47,313 nt of DNA, taken from positions 1 to 47,313 of the forward strand of contig NZ_QAGM01000024.1 in assembly GCF_003049725.1 (NCBI RefSeq). The letters run 5' to 3'. The notes under the pieces are model-generated. The model had not been told where the DNA came from. It worked only from the letters and a program-made list of their open reading frames with translations, and did not search any database. Positions 7,818 to 16,310 of the stretch are shown one piece after another (the stretch's first letter is position 1; each line of letters starts with the position of its first letter). This stretch comes from Oceanimonas marisflavi. Lineage in GTDB: Bacteria; Pseudomonadota; Gammaproteobacteria; Enterobacterales; Aeromonadaceae. The position numbers and the translations under genes are program-made.

Positions 7818-8825
7818 TTACTTCATCAGTTCAACCAGGCGGGCGCTGTACTTGTCGGTATTGCCGTAGTGGGCCCATACCGCCTCGGCGGCGTCACGCC
7901 ATTTGGCCTGGTCGGCCTCGGAGGCGTCCGGGCTCCAGGTCAGGCCCTGTTGCTCCATGTCGGCCACGGCTTCCTGTTCCCACAGGGCAGACTTTTCGGC
8001 CTGTTGTCCGGCATGCCATTTGGCGGCGTTGCGCACTACCTGCTTCAGGTCGTCCGGCAGCTTGTTCCAGGCGTTTTTGTTGACCAGGATGGGCAGGGCC
8101 TGAGCGCTGGAGACCGGCAGCGGGTACATGTACTTGGCCACCTCGGCGAAGTTGCCGTCGCGGTGGTCGATCAGGTTGGAGCCGATGGTGCCGTCGATCA
8201 CGCCGGTGGCCAGACTGGTGTAGGTCTCACCCCAGGCCAGGTTGACCGGCGAGGCACCCAGCTCGCGGAAGAAGCGGCCGTAGGCGCCGGGCGCCCGAAT
8301 CTTCAGGCCCTTGAAGTCGTCGATGGACTCGATTTTCTTCTTGGTGATCACATATACGCCGGGCTGAAAGTAGGGATCCAGCCACACCAGGTTATGGCGG
8401 TCATAAGCCTCGCTCAGCACCTCATTCCAGCCTTTTTCATGAAACAGCTGGTTCAGCTCTTCCAGGCTGCCGTTGGAGCCGGGCAGACCGACTTCCACCA
8501 CGCCAAAGGGAATTTCGCCCGCATGCATGGGCTGAAAGGGGGCGGCCATGTCCAGCAGGCCGGATTTGGTGGCGCTGATAATGCCCTTGGTGTCGACGCC
8601 TTCACCGGCGTAGAGCATGTTGATCTTCATGCGGCCGTTGGAGTCGGCTTCAATCTTGTCGGCAAAAGACTGGTAGACGTCGCCAAAGGCGGTACCGCGG
8701 GAATAGAGGTTGGTAAAGCGCCAGGTCACGTCGGCGGCCATGGCTTCCATGGTGGCGCCCATGCCGGCGACGGCAATCAGTGAAGCGGCAATTTTGGTGC
8801 GGGCAGAACTCCAGATGCTGTTCAT
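7818..8825 (-). CDS. dctP: TRAP transporter substrate-binding protein (DctP family)
   Basis: Periplasmic receptor that captures the solute for DctQM. It has 335 residues with an N-terminal signal peptide ending at about AMAADVTW, then a type II binding fold. Family landmarks are the helix-breaking ESIDDFKGLKIRAPG segment, whose arginine normally salt-bridges a substrate carboxylate, and LGASPVNLAWGETYTSLATGVIDGTIG. First gene of the dctP-Q-M-usp operon, with ATG preceded by AAGGGA. A perfect FNR-type site lies 132-145 bp upstream. A LysR gene and gabDT lie beyond, so an organic or amino acid is a reasonable but unproven substrate. Confidence 0.93.
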   Translation of the reverse strand: MNSIWSSARTKIAASLIAVAGMGATMEAMAADVTWRFTNLYSRGTAFGDVYQSFADKIEADSNGRMKINMLYAGEGVDTKGIISATKSGLLDMAAPFQPMHAGEIPFGVVEVGLPGSNGSLEELNQLFHEKGWNEVLSEAYDRHNLVWLDPYFQPGVYVITKKKIESIDDFKGLKIRAPGAYGRFFRELGASPVNLAWGETYTSLATGVIDGTIGSNLIDHRDGNFAEVAKYMYPLPVSSAQALPILVNKNAWNKLPDDLKQVVRNAAKWHAGQQAEKSALWEQEAVADMEQQGLTWSPDASEADQAKWRDAAEAVWAHYGNTDKYSARLVELMK

Positions 8826-9090
8826 ACTATTAGTCCCTTGTTTTTTATCACGTTCCGTTGGCGTAGGGGTGAGCCCTTCGCGGGGTTATGTGCTTGCGGG
8901 AAGGGAGTCTGCGTCAGGTTACTCTTTGGTTAAATTCACGGGAATTCAACTTAGGTTTGATAAGGATCAAACAAAAAACGGAAAACCTTTGTTTATGTAG
9001 TGGTTAGCACTACTTTCACATTGTGCATTGGCATAACTGTTGGCGGGAACTGTGAGAGTGATCATATTGTTGCGGTTGCTAACTCTCCTC
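8826..9090. other. dctP upstream region
   Basis: Non-coding leader and promoter region of the TRAP operon, carrying the FNR-type box. The stretch around 8940-9000 is AT-rich compared with its surroundings. Apart from the box no further gene or structured element was recognised before the degenerate transposon-like repeat starting at 9091. Confidence 0.6.
8957..8970. promoter_or_regulatory. FNR/ANR-type box upstream of the TRAP operon
   Basis: TTGAT-AAGG-ATCAA matches the FNR consensus TTGAT-N4-ATCAA at all ten fixed positions, and the inverted repeat extends one base on each side (GTTTGAT/ATCAAAC). The centre is about 138 bp upstream of the dctP ATG. If it acts at -41.5, transcription would start near 8922 with an AT-rich -10 region (ATTTAA on the minus strand, about 8930-8935). 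This suggests oxygen-dependent control of the TRAP operon. Confidence 0.7.
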
Positions 9091-9324
9091 TTGTTTCTTG
9101 GTCATAAATCCCTTCGAGCAACATCAACGCTGCCTGTATACGGTCAGTCAGCTCCGAGTGTTCCAAGGAGGGCAAAGGGTGTCTGCTTCGCCGTGCCCTC
9201 TGCGCCATGGATGGCGCAGCGGAGCCTACATGGAAGTATTCACGGCGTGCCGGAGAAGCAGTGCGCTTTGTCCGACGAAAAAGCACGGTACAACAAACGA
9301 CACAAACCTGTTACTAAGAGACAG
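9091..9324 (+). mobile_element. Degenerate MITE with IS50-like ends and one two-hairpin element (R2)
   Basis: The left end (9091-9109) matches the 19-bp end of the element at 46726-47087 at 15 positions; the right end (9306-9324, reverse complement) matches at 16. The interior aligns with the right half of that element. The left two-hairpin module is missing, joined near CTTCGAGCAACATC, so this looks like an internally deleted, older copy. The retained module (about 9171-9281) has hairpins CTGCGCC-ATGGAT-GGCGCAG (9200-9219) and TAC-ATGGAA-GTA (9227-9238), inside an outer stem CTGCTTC/GAAGCAG. No 9-bp target duplication is visible. Confidence 0.75.
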
Positions 9325-9340
9325 GCAGTAAGGGGCCGGT

Positions 9341-10270
9341 TCAGCCTTTATTCAGCTGCTCCTTCAGCAGCTGTAAAAACAGTTGCCGTATGCGGCTCTG
9401 GCGGCCGTGGCTGCGGGTAATGGCGGCAATGCCCAGCTGGTGGGTCTTCTGCCGGGGCAGCAGCGGGCGCAGACGGCCGCCGTCCACCCAGCGGCGGGCG
9501 TAGCTTTCGGGCAAAAAGCCAATGTACTGACCCGAGAGGATCAGCGCCGCGCGGGGCTCATAGTGGTAGGCGCGTCCGGCCAGCTTCAGGCCCGCATGCT
9601 GGGCGCTGGTTTCCGGATTGGTATGAATGCCGGGATGAATGAGCTTGAACTCGGGCAGGCGCTCGGCAATCACGGCGTCGTTCTGCTCGGCAAACAGCGG
9701 ATGGCGGTCGCTGCAATAGAGAAAACAGCGCACCTGATACAGGTGATGATAATCCAGCCCTTCCAGGTCCCTGTGGTAGTGAATAAAGCCCACGTCGGCG
9801 TCGTCGCTCAGCACTCGGCGTTCAATCTCGCCCATGTAGGCCACGTCCACACTCACGTTCACATCCGGCGCCTGCTCGCCCAGGGCGGCAAACACTTCCA
9901 CCATGGAGAATTCGTCTTCCAGCCAGATGCTGTCACTGGACACGATTTTAAGCTCGCCGCTCAGTTGCTCGTGCAGCTCGTTGACCGTGTAGCGAAACTC
10001 CTCCAGCCGGCTGAACAGCCGCTTGGTGGACTCGTAAATGACTTCGCCATCGTCGGTGAGGGAAAACCCCGAGCGGCCGCGCCGGCACAGCTTGAGCTTG
10101 AGCCGGCTTTCCAGGTTGGCCATGTGCACGCTGATGGTGGAGCGGCTGATGTTCAGCTCGGTCTCCGCCGCCGAAAAGCCGCCGCATTCCACCACCGTCT
10201 TGAACAGTTTTAACAGGCGAATTTCGTAGTCGCCGATCTGGCCCAGCACGGGCCGGTTGGTCTGGCTCAT
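9341..10270 (-). CDS. LysR-family transcriptional regulator
   Basis: A 309-residue LysR-type regulator: N-terminal winged HTH (about 17-76; ETELNISRSTISVHMANLESRLKLKLCRRG) and a C-terminal periplasmic-binding-like effector domain. It is divergent from gabD-gabT and probably regulates them, and perhaps itself, through the dyads at 10274-10300. It lies between gabDT and the TRAP operon, so it could also serve the transporter. The effector is unknown; GABA, succinate semialdehyde or the TRAP solute are candidates by context. Confidence 0.9.
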   Translation of the reverse strand: MSQTNRPVLGQIGDYEIRLLKLFKTVVECGGFSAAETELNISRSTISVHMANLESRLKLKLCRRGRSGFSLTDDGEVIYESTKRLFSRLEEFRYTVNELHEQLSGELKIVSSDSIWLEDEFSMVEVFAALGEQAPDVNVSVDVAYMGEIERRVLSDDADVGFIHYHRDLEGLDYHHLYQVRCFLYCSDRHPLFAEQNDAVIAERLPEFKLIHPGIHTNPETSAQHAGLKLAGRAYHYEPRAALILSGQYIGFLPESYARRWVDGGRLRPLLPRQKTHQLGIAAITRSHGRQSRIRQLFLQLLKEQLNKG

Positions 10271-10273
10271 AGT

Positions 10274-10300
10274 TTGAAGATCTTCAATGTGTATGTTGAA
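10274..10300. promoter_or_regulatory. Palindromes in the lysR-gabD intergenic region
   Basis: TTGAAGATCTTCAA (10274-10287) is a perfect 14-bp palindrome three bases upstream of the LysR start codon. The half TTCAA is reused in TTCAA-N8-TTGAA (10283-10300). Overlapping dyads near a LysR start are typical autoregulatory sites, but the binding protein is inferred from position. Confidence 0.5.
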
Positions 10301-10437
10301 AGGGCATCATTTATAAAACTTTGCGCCCACGGCTAACATGTTGTCAAACCATGGACCGTGCCGTTGTGGCGTCGCTCACGGCAATCCCGGAAACCGGACT
10401 CACGGGCACGGACGGAATCAACATGAGGCAGCCAACT

Positions 10438-11901
10438 ATGAGCATTTCTGCAGTGAACAGCACCCTGGTAAGGGAAAGCGGCCATATCGACGGTCGCTGG
10501 TGTCAGGCCGAGAGCGGCGCCACCATCTCCGTATTCAACCCCGCCAACGGCGAGCTTCTGGGCCAGGTGCCCGATATGGGTGAAACCGAAACCCGCGCCG
10601 CCATCGACGCCGCCAGCCGCGCCCTGCCGGCCTGGAGCGCACTCAACCCCAAGGAGCGTGCTCGTCTGCTGCGCAACTGGTTCGATCTGATCATCGAGCA
10701 CAAGGAAGATCTGGCCCGGCTGATGACCCAGGAGCAGGGCAAGCCACTGTTTGAAACCCGGGGCGAGGTGCTTTACGGCGCTTCCTATGTCGAGTGGTAT
10801 GCCGAGGAAGCCAAGCGCGCCTACGGCAAGGTATTCTCCGCCCCCACCGGCGACAAGCGGGCCCTGAGCATTCAGCAGCCCATTGGCGTGGTGGCGGCCA
10901 TCACCCCCTGGAACTTCCCCAATGCCATGATCACCCGCAAGATAGCCCCGGCGCTGGCGGCAGGCTGCACCATGGTGGTCAAGCCCTCGGAAGAAACCCC
11001 GTTTTCCGCCCTGGCGCTGATGGCCCTGGCCGAGCAGGCGGGTATTCCCGCCGGCGTGATCAACATGGTGACTTCCAGCCAGGCCGCCGTGGTGGGCCGC
11101 ATGATGACCGACGACGCCCGTGTACGCAAGCTGTCGTTTACCGGCTCCACCCGGGTGGGCAAGCTGCTCTACGGCCAGAGTGCCGACACCGTGAAAAAGC
11201 TCAGCCTGGAGCTGGGTGGCAATGCCCCCTTTATCGTGTTTGACGATGCCGATCTCGACGCCGCCGTGACCGGTGCGGTGATCTCCAAGTTCCGCAACGC
11301 CGGCCAGACTTGCGTGTGCGCCAACCGTATTCTGGTGCAGGACGGCATTTACGACGAATTTATGGCCCGCTTCAAGGCCGAGGTGGAGAAGTTTGTGATC
11401 GGCAACGGCCTGGACGCGGCTACCACCCTTGGCCCGGTGATCAACAAGGCCGCCATCGACAAGATTGCCGGCATGGTGGACGCCGCCCAGAGCGAAGGCG
11501 CCGAGCTGGTCACCGGCGGCCGCCGTCACGAGGCCGGCGAGCTGTTCTTTGCCCCCACCATTCTGGGCAATGTGACTCAGCAAATGGCCATCGCCAATCA
11601 GGAAATTTTCGGCCCGGTGGCGCCGGTCATTCGTTTTAAAGATGAAGCCGAAGCCGTGGCCATTGCCAACGACACCCCCTACGGTCTGGCCGCCTATTTT
11701 TATACCGAGAGCCACAGCCGCATCTGGCGCGTCGCCGAGCAGCTGGAATACGGCATGATCGGTATTAACGAGGGCATTCTGTCCAACGAGATCGCTCCCT
11801 TTGGCGGCGTGAAGGAGTCCGGCCTGGGCCGGGAAGGCTCCGCCGAAGGCCTGGCCGATTATATGGAAACCAAATATCTGTGCATGGGCGGCATTCGCTG
11901 A
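10438..11901 (+). CDS. gabD: Succinate-semialdehyde dehydrogenase [NAD(P)+]
   Basis: Oxidises succinate semialdehyde to succinate, feeding GABA carbon into the TCA cycle. This start gives 487 residues of the aldehyde dehydrogenase superfamily. NAD(P) binding region WNFPNAMITRKIAPALAAG, ELGGNAPFIVFDDADLD with the general-base Glu, and catalytic Cys292 in GQTCVCANR are present. A longer reading frame exists upstream, but the ATG at 10438 has GAGG nine bases before it and matches the family N-terminus. gabT follows after 23 bp. In context it could also act on a related semialdehyde, such as aspartate semialdehyde. Confidence 0.93.
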   Translation: MSISAVNSTLVRESGHIDGRWCQAESGATISVFNPANGELLGQVPDMGETETRAAIDAASRALPAWSALNPKERARLLRNWFDLIIEHKEDLARLMTQEQGKPLFETRGEVLYGASYVEWYAEEAKRAYGKVFSAPTGDKRALSIQQPIGVVAAITPWNFPNAMITRKIAPALAAGCTMVVKPSEETPFSALALMALAEQAGIPAGVINMVTSSQAAVVGRMMTDDARVRKLSFTGSTRVGKLLYGQSADTVKKLSLELGGNAPFIVFDDADLDAAVTGAVISKFRNAGQTCVCANRILVQDGIYDEFMARFKAEVEKFVIGNGLDAATTLGPVINKAAIDKIAGMVDAAQSEGAELVTGGRRHEAGELFFAPTILGNVTQQMAIANQEIFGPVAPVIRFKDEAEAVAIANDTPYGLAAYFYTESHSRIWRVAEQLEYGMIGINEGILSNEIAPFGGVKESGLGREGSAEGLADYMETKYLCMGGIR

Positions 11902-11924
11902 GCAGCAAAGACAGGAGAATTATC

Positions 11925-13205
11925 ATGAGCAAGAATCAGCAACTTCAGCAGCGTAAGGACGCCGTCTTTGCCCGCGGCATGGGCAACCTGGCCCCCGTGT
12001 ATGTGGACCACGCCAACAACAACGAAATCTGGGACGTGGACGGCAACCGCTATATCGACTTTGCCGCCGGCATCGCCGTGGTCAACACCGGCCACAGCCA
12101 CCCGCGCATTGTGGCGGCGGTGAACGAGCAACTGCAGCGTTTCAGCCACACCTGCGCCATGGTGACCCCCTACGAGAGTGCGGTGTCGCTGGCCGAGCGG
12201 CTGGTAAAACTGGCCCCGGGTAACAGCGCCAAAAAGGCCATATTTGTTACCACAGGTGCCGAAGCGGTGGAAAACGCGGTGAAAATTGCCCGTGCTCATA
12301 CCAAACGCAGCGGCGTGATCGCCTTTAACGGCGGTTTTCATGGCCGCACCAACCTGGCCATGGGTCTGACCGGCAAAGTCGCTCCCTACAAGGCCGGTTT
12401 CGGACCTTTTCCCGGCGAGATCTACCATCTGCCGTACCCGAATGCCTACCATGGCGTGACCGAGGAGCAGTCCCTCAAGGCGCTGGATGAGCTGTTCCAT
12501 TGCGACATCGAGCCGGGCCGGGTGGCGGCGCTGATCATCGAGCCGGTGCAGGGCGAGGGGGGCTTCTATCCGGCGCCGCCGTCCTTCCTGCAAACGCTGC
12601 GTACCCTCTGTGATCGGCACGGCATTGTGCTGATCTGTGACGAAATTCAGACCGGCTTCGCCCGCACCGGCAAACTGTTCGCCACCGAATACGCCGGCAT
12701 AGAGCCGGATCTGATGACCATGGCCAAGGGCATTGCCGGCGGTTTTCCGCTGTCTGCGGTGGTGGGCAAGGCAGAGATCATGGACGCCGCCAACCCGGGT
12801 GGTCTGGGGGGCACCTACGCCGCCTTTCCGCTGGCCTGCGCCGCCGGCCTGGAAGTGCTGAACATCATTGAAGAAGAGCAGCTGTGCGACAAGGCCCTGG
12901 CATTGGGCGAGCTGATGACCGGTCGTTTGCGCGCGCTGCAGGAGAAGTATCCTCACCATATCGGCCAGGTGCGCAACCTGGGCGCCATGGTGGCGATGGA
13001 GCTGGTGCACAATGGGGATGTGGATCAGCCCAACCCGGAGCTGACCAGGGCCGTGGTGGCCAGGGGCATCGAGAAAGGCGTGATTATGTTGTCCTGCGGT
13101 GTGCGCGGCAACGTCATTCGCTTTCTGCCCGCCCTGACCTCACCGCTGGAGGTGGTCAGTGAAGGTCTGGATCTGCTTGAGCAGGTGCTGGCCGAGCTTA
13201 TCTGA
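11925..13205 (+). CDS. gabT: 4-aminobutyrate aminotransferase
   Basis: PLP-dependent class III aminotransferase converting GABA and 2-oxoglutarate to succinate semialdehyde and glutamate. The 426-residue length equals the usual GabT size. ICDEIQTGFARTGK contains the PLP-contacting Asp239, and AKGIAGGFPLSAV the Schiff-base Lys268, the same numbers as in E. coli. ATG at 11925 has AGGAG eight bases upstream; the frame extends further 5' into gabD but without a site. It is the second gene of gabDT and ends in a strong terminator. The N-terminus MSKNQQLQQRKDAVFARGMGNLAPVYVDHA supports GabT over ornithine or diaminobutyrate enzymes. Confidence 0.94.
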   Translation: MSKNQQLQQRKDAVFARGMGNLAPVYVDHANNNEIWDVDGNRYIDFAAGIAVVNTGHSHPRIVAAVNEQLQRFSHTCAMVTPYESAVSLAERLVKLAPGNSAKKAIFVTTGAEAVENAVKIARAHTKRSGVIAFNGGFHGRTNLAMGLTGKVAPYKAGFGPFPGEIYHLPYPNAYHGVTEEQSLKALDELFHCDIEPGRVAALIIEPVQGEGGFYPAPPSFLQTLRTLCDRHGIVLICDEIQTGFARTGKLFATEYAGIEPDLMTMAKGIAGGFPLSAVVGKAEIMDAANPGGLGGTYAAFPLACAAGLEVLNIIEEEQLCDKALALGELMTGRLRALQEKYPHHIGQVRNLGAMVAMELVHNGDVDQPNPELTRAVVARGIEKGVIMLSCGVRGNVIRFLPALTSPLEVVSEGLDLLEQVLAELI

Positions 13206-13237
13206 GCCGGCTGATACGTCGATGTCAAAGTAGCTTT

Positions 13238-13265
13238 GGCGGGCCATTGAGCCCGCCTTTTTTTT
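13238..13265 (+). terminator. Rho-independent terminator after gabT
   Basis: Stem GGCGGGC, 6-base loop, stem GCCCGCC (13238-13257), followed by eight T residues. It starts 33 bases after the gabT stop. Confidence 0.95.
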
Positions 13266-13305
13266 GGTTTAAACCAGGCAAAACCTGTGGTGCCGGAGTG
13301 TCATA

Positions 13306-13417
13306 AGGCATCAGCAGGGTTGCCTCCACCGACACGCTTCGGGCCCTTCCCTGGGACGCTCGGCAAATGCCTTCCCTGGCATTTGACGGTCGGTTACGGC
13401 AATCCCTTCTACTGCCT
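13306..13417 (-). repeat. Two-hairpin ANGGA element, copy R3
   Basis: The outer arms (AGGCA..AG.AGGG..TTGCC..CCGAC and their complement starting GTCGG at 13389) enclose hairpins CCC-TTCCCT-GGG (13344-13355) and CAAATGCC-TTCCCT-GGCATTTG (13364-13385). It lies between the gabT terminator and the copper promoter, filling most of the 313-bp gap. The minus strand shows the GGA loops. Confidence 0.85.
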
Positions 13418-13455
13418 CATGAGGCCGGGCCGTCTACTTTTCATCAACTCGAAGC

Positions 13456-13486
13456 TTGACCTTCCCCCTGTGTCAGGGTTCAAAGT
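13456..13486 (+). promoter_or_regulatory. CueR-type (MerR-family) copper promoter
   Basis: TTGACC (13456-13461), a 19-bp spacer beginning TTCCCCCTG, then CAAAGT (13481-13486). The -35 and the first bases of the spacer are the same as in the E. coli copA promoter (TTGACC-TTCCCC). The 19-bp spacer is the hallmark of promoters activated by MerR-family regulators. A dyad CCCTG-TGT-CAGGG sits in the spacer. It is 33 bp upstream of the metal-binding protein start. No cueR gene is in the window. Confidence 0.75.
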
Positions 13487-13518
13487 AAGGGCGTCAAATT
13501 TAATCAGGAGATAAAACC

Positions 13519-13710
13519 ATGCTGACCCTTACCGTTCCCGAGATGACCTGCGGCCACTGTGTGGGCGTGATTTCCGGCATTCTTACCGAGCTGGATCCGG
13601 ACTGCGAACTGAACTTTGAACTGGCCACCCGCAAGGTGACGATCAGCACCAGTCTGCCCCGTGAACAGATTGTCGAGGCCCTGAGCGACGCCGGCTACGA
13701 CTGCGAATAA
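13519..13710 (+). CDS. Heavy-metal-associated (HMA) domain protein, copper chaperone-like
   Basis: A 63-residue single HMA domain of the CopZ/Atx1 type. The metal motif is M-T-C-G-H-C at residues 9-14 (CxxC with an inserted Gly-His), with the beta-alpha-beta-beta-alpha-beta pattern ending LSDAGYDCE. It is cytoplasmic and would deliver Cu(I) to the N-terminal domains of CopA. copA starts 14 bp downstream. Start ATG is preceded by AGGAG. The CueR-type promoter upstream suggests copper-induced joint expression. Some relatives in this arrangement are annotated merely as HMA proteins. Confidence 0.9.
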   Translation: MLTLTVPEMTCGHCVGVISGILTELDPDCELNFELATRKVTISTSLPREQIVEALSDAGYDCE

Positions 13711-13724
13711 CAGCGGAGGAGCCC

Positions 13725-16181
13725 ATGACCACAAAAACAGCGGAACTGCATCTGCCCATCGAAGGCATGAGCTGTGCCTCCTGCGTATCCCGGGTAGAAA
13801 AGGCGCTGAGCGGCGTGTCGGGGGTACACTCCGCCAGCGTAAATCTGGCCTCCGGCAGCGCCGAGCTGGCACTGGAAAAGGGCACGAAGACAAGTGAACT
13901 GATAGCGGCGGTGGAAAAAGCCGGTTACCAGTGCCCGGTGGAGCGAGTGGAGCTGGTCATTGGCGGCATGAGCTGCGCGTCCTGTACCGGCCGGGTGGAA
14001 AAGGTATTAAGCCGGCTGCCCGGGGTGCTGTCCGCCAGTGTCAATCTGGCGGCCGGCCGGGCGTATGTGGAGTGGCTTGCCGGCAGTGAGGATGTGAGCG
14101 CCCTGGTGGCCGTGGTGGAAAAAGCCGGCTTCAGCGCCGAGACTGCCGACGACAAGCCTCAATCCGACGAGAACGATGGCCGTGAGCGGGAGCAACAATC
14201 ACTGAAACGCTCCCTGCTTGTTGCTGCCGTGCTCACCCTGCCGGTGTTTGTGCTGGAAATGGGCTCTCATTTTGTGCCCGGCATGCATCACTGGGTTGAA
14301 GCCACGCTGGGTCAGACGCTGAACTGGCAGCTTCAGTTTGTGCTGGCCACCCTGGTGCTGTTTGGCCCCGGCTTGCTGTTTCTGAAAAAAGGACTGCCGG
14401 CGTTGCTGCGTGGTGCCCCCGAGATGAACTCTCTGGTGGCGCTGGGTGGTCTTGCCGCCTGGGGGTATTCCACCGTGGCTACCTTTGCCGGGCATTGGCT
14501 GCCCGCCGGCAGCCGCCAGGTGTATTTTGAGGCGGCGGCGGTGATCGTCACGCTGATTTTGCTCGGGCGTTACCTTGAAGCCCGGGCCAAGGGGCGTACC
14601 GGCGAAGCCATTAAAAAGCTGCTCAGCCTGCAGGCGCCCACGGCCAGGGTAGAACGGGATGGCAACACCGACGAAGTGCCCCTGGAGCGGGTCAGGGTCA
14701 AGGACAGAGTACGGGTGCGCCCCGGTGAGCGCATTCCGGTGGACGGCACAGTAATCGACGGCGCTTCCTGGGTGGACGAGTCCATGCTCACCGGTGAGCC
14801 GGAGCCGGTAGAAAAAGGTGAGGGCAGTGAGGTCACCGGCGGCACCGTTAACAGCAAGGGCTCCCTGCTGGTGGAAGTAACCCGGGTGGGCAAGCAGACA
14901 AGGCTGGCACAAATCATTCGCATGGTAGAGCAGGCCCAGGGGGCCAAACTGCCCATTCAGGCACTGGTCGACAAGGTCACCGGGGTATTTGTGCCCGTGG
15001 TGATGAGCCTGGCACTGCTGACCTTTGTTATCTGGTGGTGGCTGGGGCCAGAGCCTGCGCTCAGCTTTGCCCTGGTCAACGCCGTGGCGGTGCTGATCAT
15101 CGCCTGCCCCTGTGCCATGGGGCTGGCCACGCCCACCTCCATTATGGTGGGCACCGGCCGGGCCGCCGAGCTGGGGGTGCTGTTTCGCAAGGGGGAAGCG
15201 CTGCAGGCCCTGCGCGGAGTAAAGGTGATCGCCTTTGACAAGACCGGCACCCTGACCGAAGGCAAACCCGAGCTGACCGACCTGCAAGTAAGCGACGGTT
15301 TTGACAAGGACACAGTGCTGGCGCACATCGCGGCCGTGGAGCAGCGCTCCGAACATCCCATTGCCGAGGCGCTGCTGGCTGCGGCGAAAGAGCGCCACCT
15401 GAGCCTGCCCGAGGTGAGCGAGTTCGATACCGTCACCGGTATGGGCGTAAAGGCAAAGATCGACGGCGTACAGGTCAACGTGGGCGCGGATCGTTATCTC
15501 AAATCCCTCGACATGGATATCTCGGTGTTTGCCGACACCGCTCAACGGCTTGCCGAAGAGGGCAAAACCCCGCTGTACGTGGCCATCGGCGGCAAACCGG
15601 CGGCCATTCTGGCGGTGGCGGATCGCATCAAGGAGGGCACGCCCAAGGCCATTGCTGCGCTCCATGATCTGGGGCTCAAGGTGGCCATGATCACCGGCGA
15701 TAACAAGGGCACCGCCAGCGCCATAGCCAACGAGCTGGGTATTGATGCGGTGGAGGCGGAAGTCATGCCCGATGGCAAGGTGGAAGCATTGGAGCACCTG
15801 CGTGAGCAGCACGGCACCGTGGCCTTTGTGGGCGACGGCATTAACGATGCACCGGCGCTGGCGGCGGCGGACGTGGGCCTGGCCATTGGCACCGGCACCG
15901 ATATCGCCATTGAGGCGGCACAGGTGGTGCTGATGCGGGGCGACTTGCGTGCCGTGCCCCAGGCCCTGGCCATCAGCCATGCCACCCTGCGCAATATTCG
16001 CCAGAACCTGTTCTGGGCCTTTGCCTACAATGTGTGCCTTATTCCGGTGGCCGCCGGCGTGCTTTACCCGGCCTTTGGCCTGCTGCTCTCGCCCATGCTG
16101 GCCGCCGGCGCCATGGCGCTGTCCAGCGTGTTTGTGGTGACCAATGCGTTGCGCTTAAAGCGGTTTTCGCCGGCCGGTTAA
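13725..16181 (+). CDS. copA: Cu(I)-translocating P1B-type ATPase
   Basis: Inner-membrane pump exporting Cu(I) from the cytoplasm. 818 residues: two N-terminal HMA domains (GMSCASC at C17/C20 and C84/C87), eight transmembrane helices, TGEP actuator motif, membrane metal site CPC (461-463) followed by AMGLATPTS, phosphorylation Asp505 in DKTGTLTEG, the [10 protein letters not shown] nucleotide-domain HP motif and [16 protein letters not shown]. All canonical P1B-1 residues are present. ATG has GGAGGAG upstream. It forms an operon with the small HMA gene and is followed by a hairpin terminator at 16201-16222. Confidence 0.97.
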   Translation: MTTKTAELHLPIEGMSCASCVSRVEKALSGVSGVHSASVNLASGSAELALEKGTKTSELIAAVEKAGYQCPVERVELVIGGMSCASCTGRVEKVLSRLPGVLSASVNLAAGRAYVEWLAGSEDVSALVAVVEKAGFSAETADDKPQSDENDGREREQQSLKRSLLVAAVLTLPVFVLEMGSHFVPGMHHWVEATLGQTLNWQLQFVLATLVLFGPGLLFLKKGLPALLRGAPEMNSLVALGGLAAWGYSTVATFAGHWLPAGSRQVYFEAAAVIVTLILLGRYLEARAKGRTGEAIKKLLSLQAPTARVERDGNTDEVPLERVRVKDRVRVRPGERIPVDGTVIDGASWVDESMLTGEPEPVEKGEGSEVTGGTVNSKGSLLVEVTRVGKQTRLAQIIRMVEQAQGAKLPIQALVDKVTGVFVPVVMSLALLTFVIWWWLGPEPALSFALVNAVAVLIIACPCAMGLATPTSIMVGTGRAAELGVLFRKGEALQALRGVKVIAFDKTGTLTEGKPELTDLQVSDGFDKDTVLAHIAAVEQRSEHPIAEALLAAAKERHLSLPEVSEFDTVTGMGVKAKIDGVQVNVGADRYLKSLDMDISVFADTAQRLAEEGKTPLYVAIGGKPAAILAVADRIKEGTPKAIAALHDLGLKVAMITGDNKGTASAIANELGIDAVEAEVMPDGKVEALEHLREQHGTVAFVGDGINDAPALAAADVGLAIGTGTDIAIEAAQVVLMRGDLRAVPQALAISHATLRNIRQNLFWAFAYNVCLIPVAAGVLYPAFGLLLSPMLAAGAMALSSVFVVTNALRLKRFSPAG

Positions 16182-16200
16182 GCCTGATACCGGACCTGTC

Positions 16201-16222
16201 ATGCCGGCCTTCGAGCCGGCAT
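16201..16222 (+). terminator. Terminator hairpin after copA
   Basis: Stem ATGCCGGC, loop CTTCGA, stem GCCGGCAT, then CTTGTT. It lies 20 bases after the copA stop. The T-tract is weak. Confidence 0.7.
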
Positions 16223-16310
16223 CTTGTTAAATCTGGCATTATTCATTCAGGATCACATCGGTGACCCGAGTTGCTACAATGTGCGCTTTCTCACAAAAAG
16301 GACTGCTGTT

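Noticed and set aside
10321-10437. Upstream extension of gabD from a TTG at 10321
   Set aside because: The extra 39 residues are unlike the family, and the ATG at 10438 has a good ribosome-binding site.
5365-13205. Complete ectoine uptake and degradation locus
   Set aside because: The TRAP-UspA order resembles teaABCD and gabDT resemble doeCD-type enzymes, but ectoine hydrolase and deacetylase genes are absent and GabT residues match the GABA enzyme.
14199-15980. A 593-codon minus-strand frame opposite copA
   Set aside because: The plus strand encodes a complete P1B ATPase; the antisense frame is His/Gln-rich low-complexity translation of GC-rich codons with no recognisable domain.
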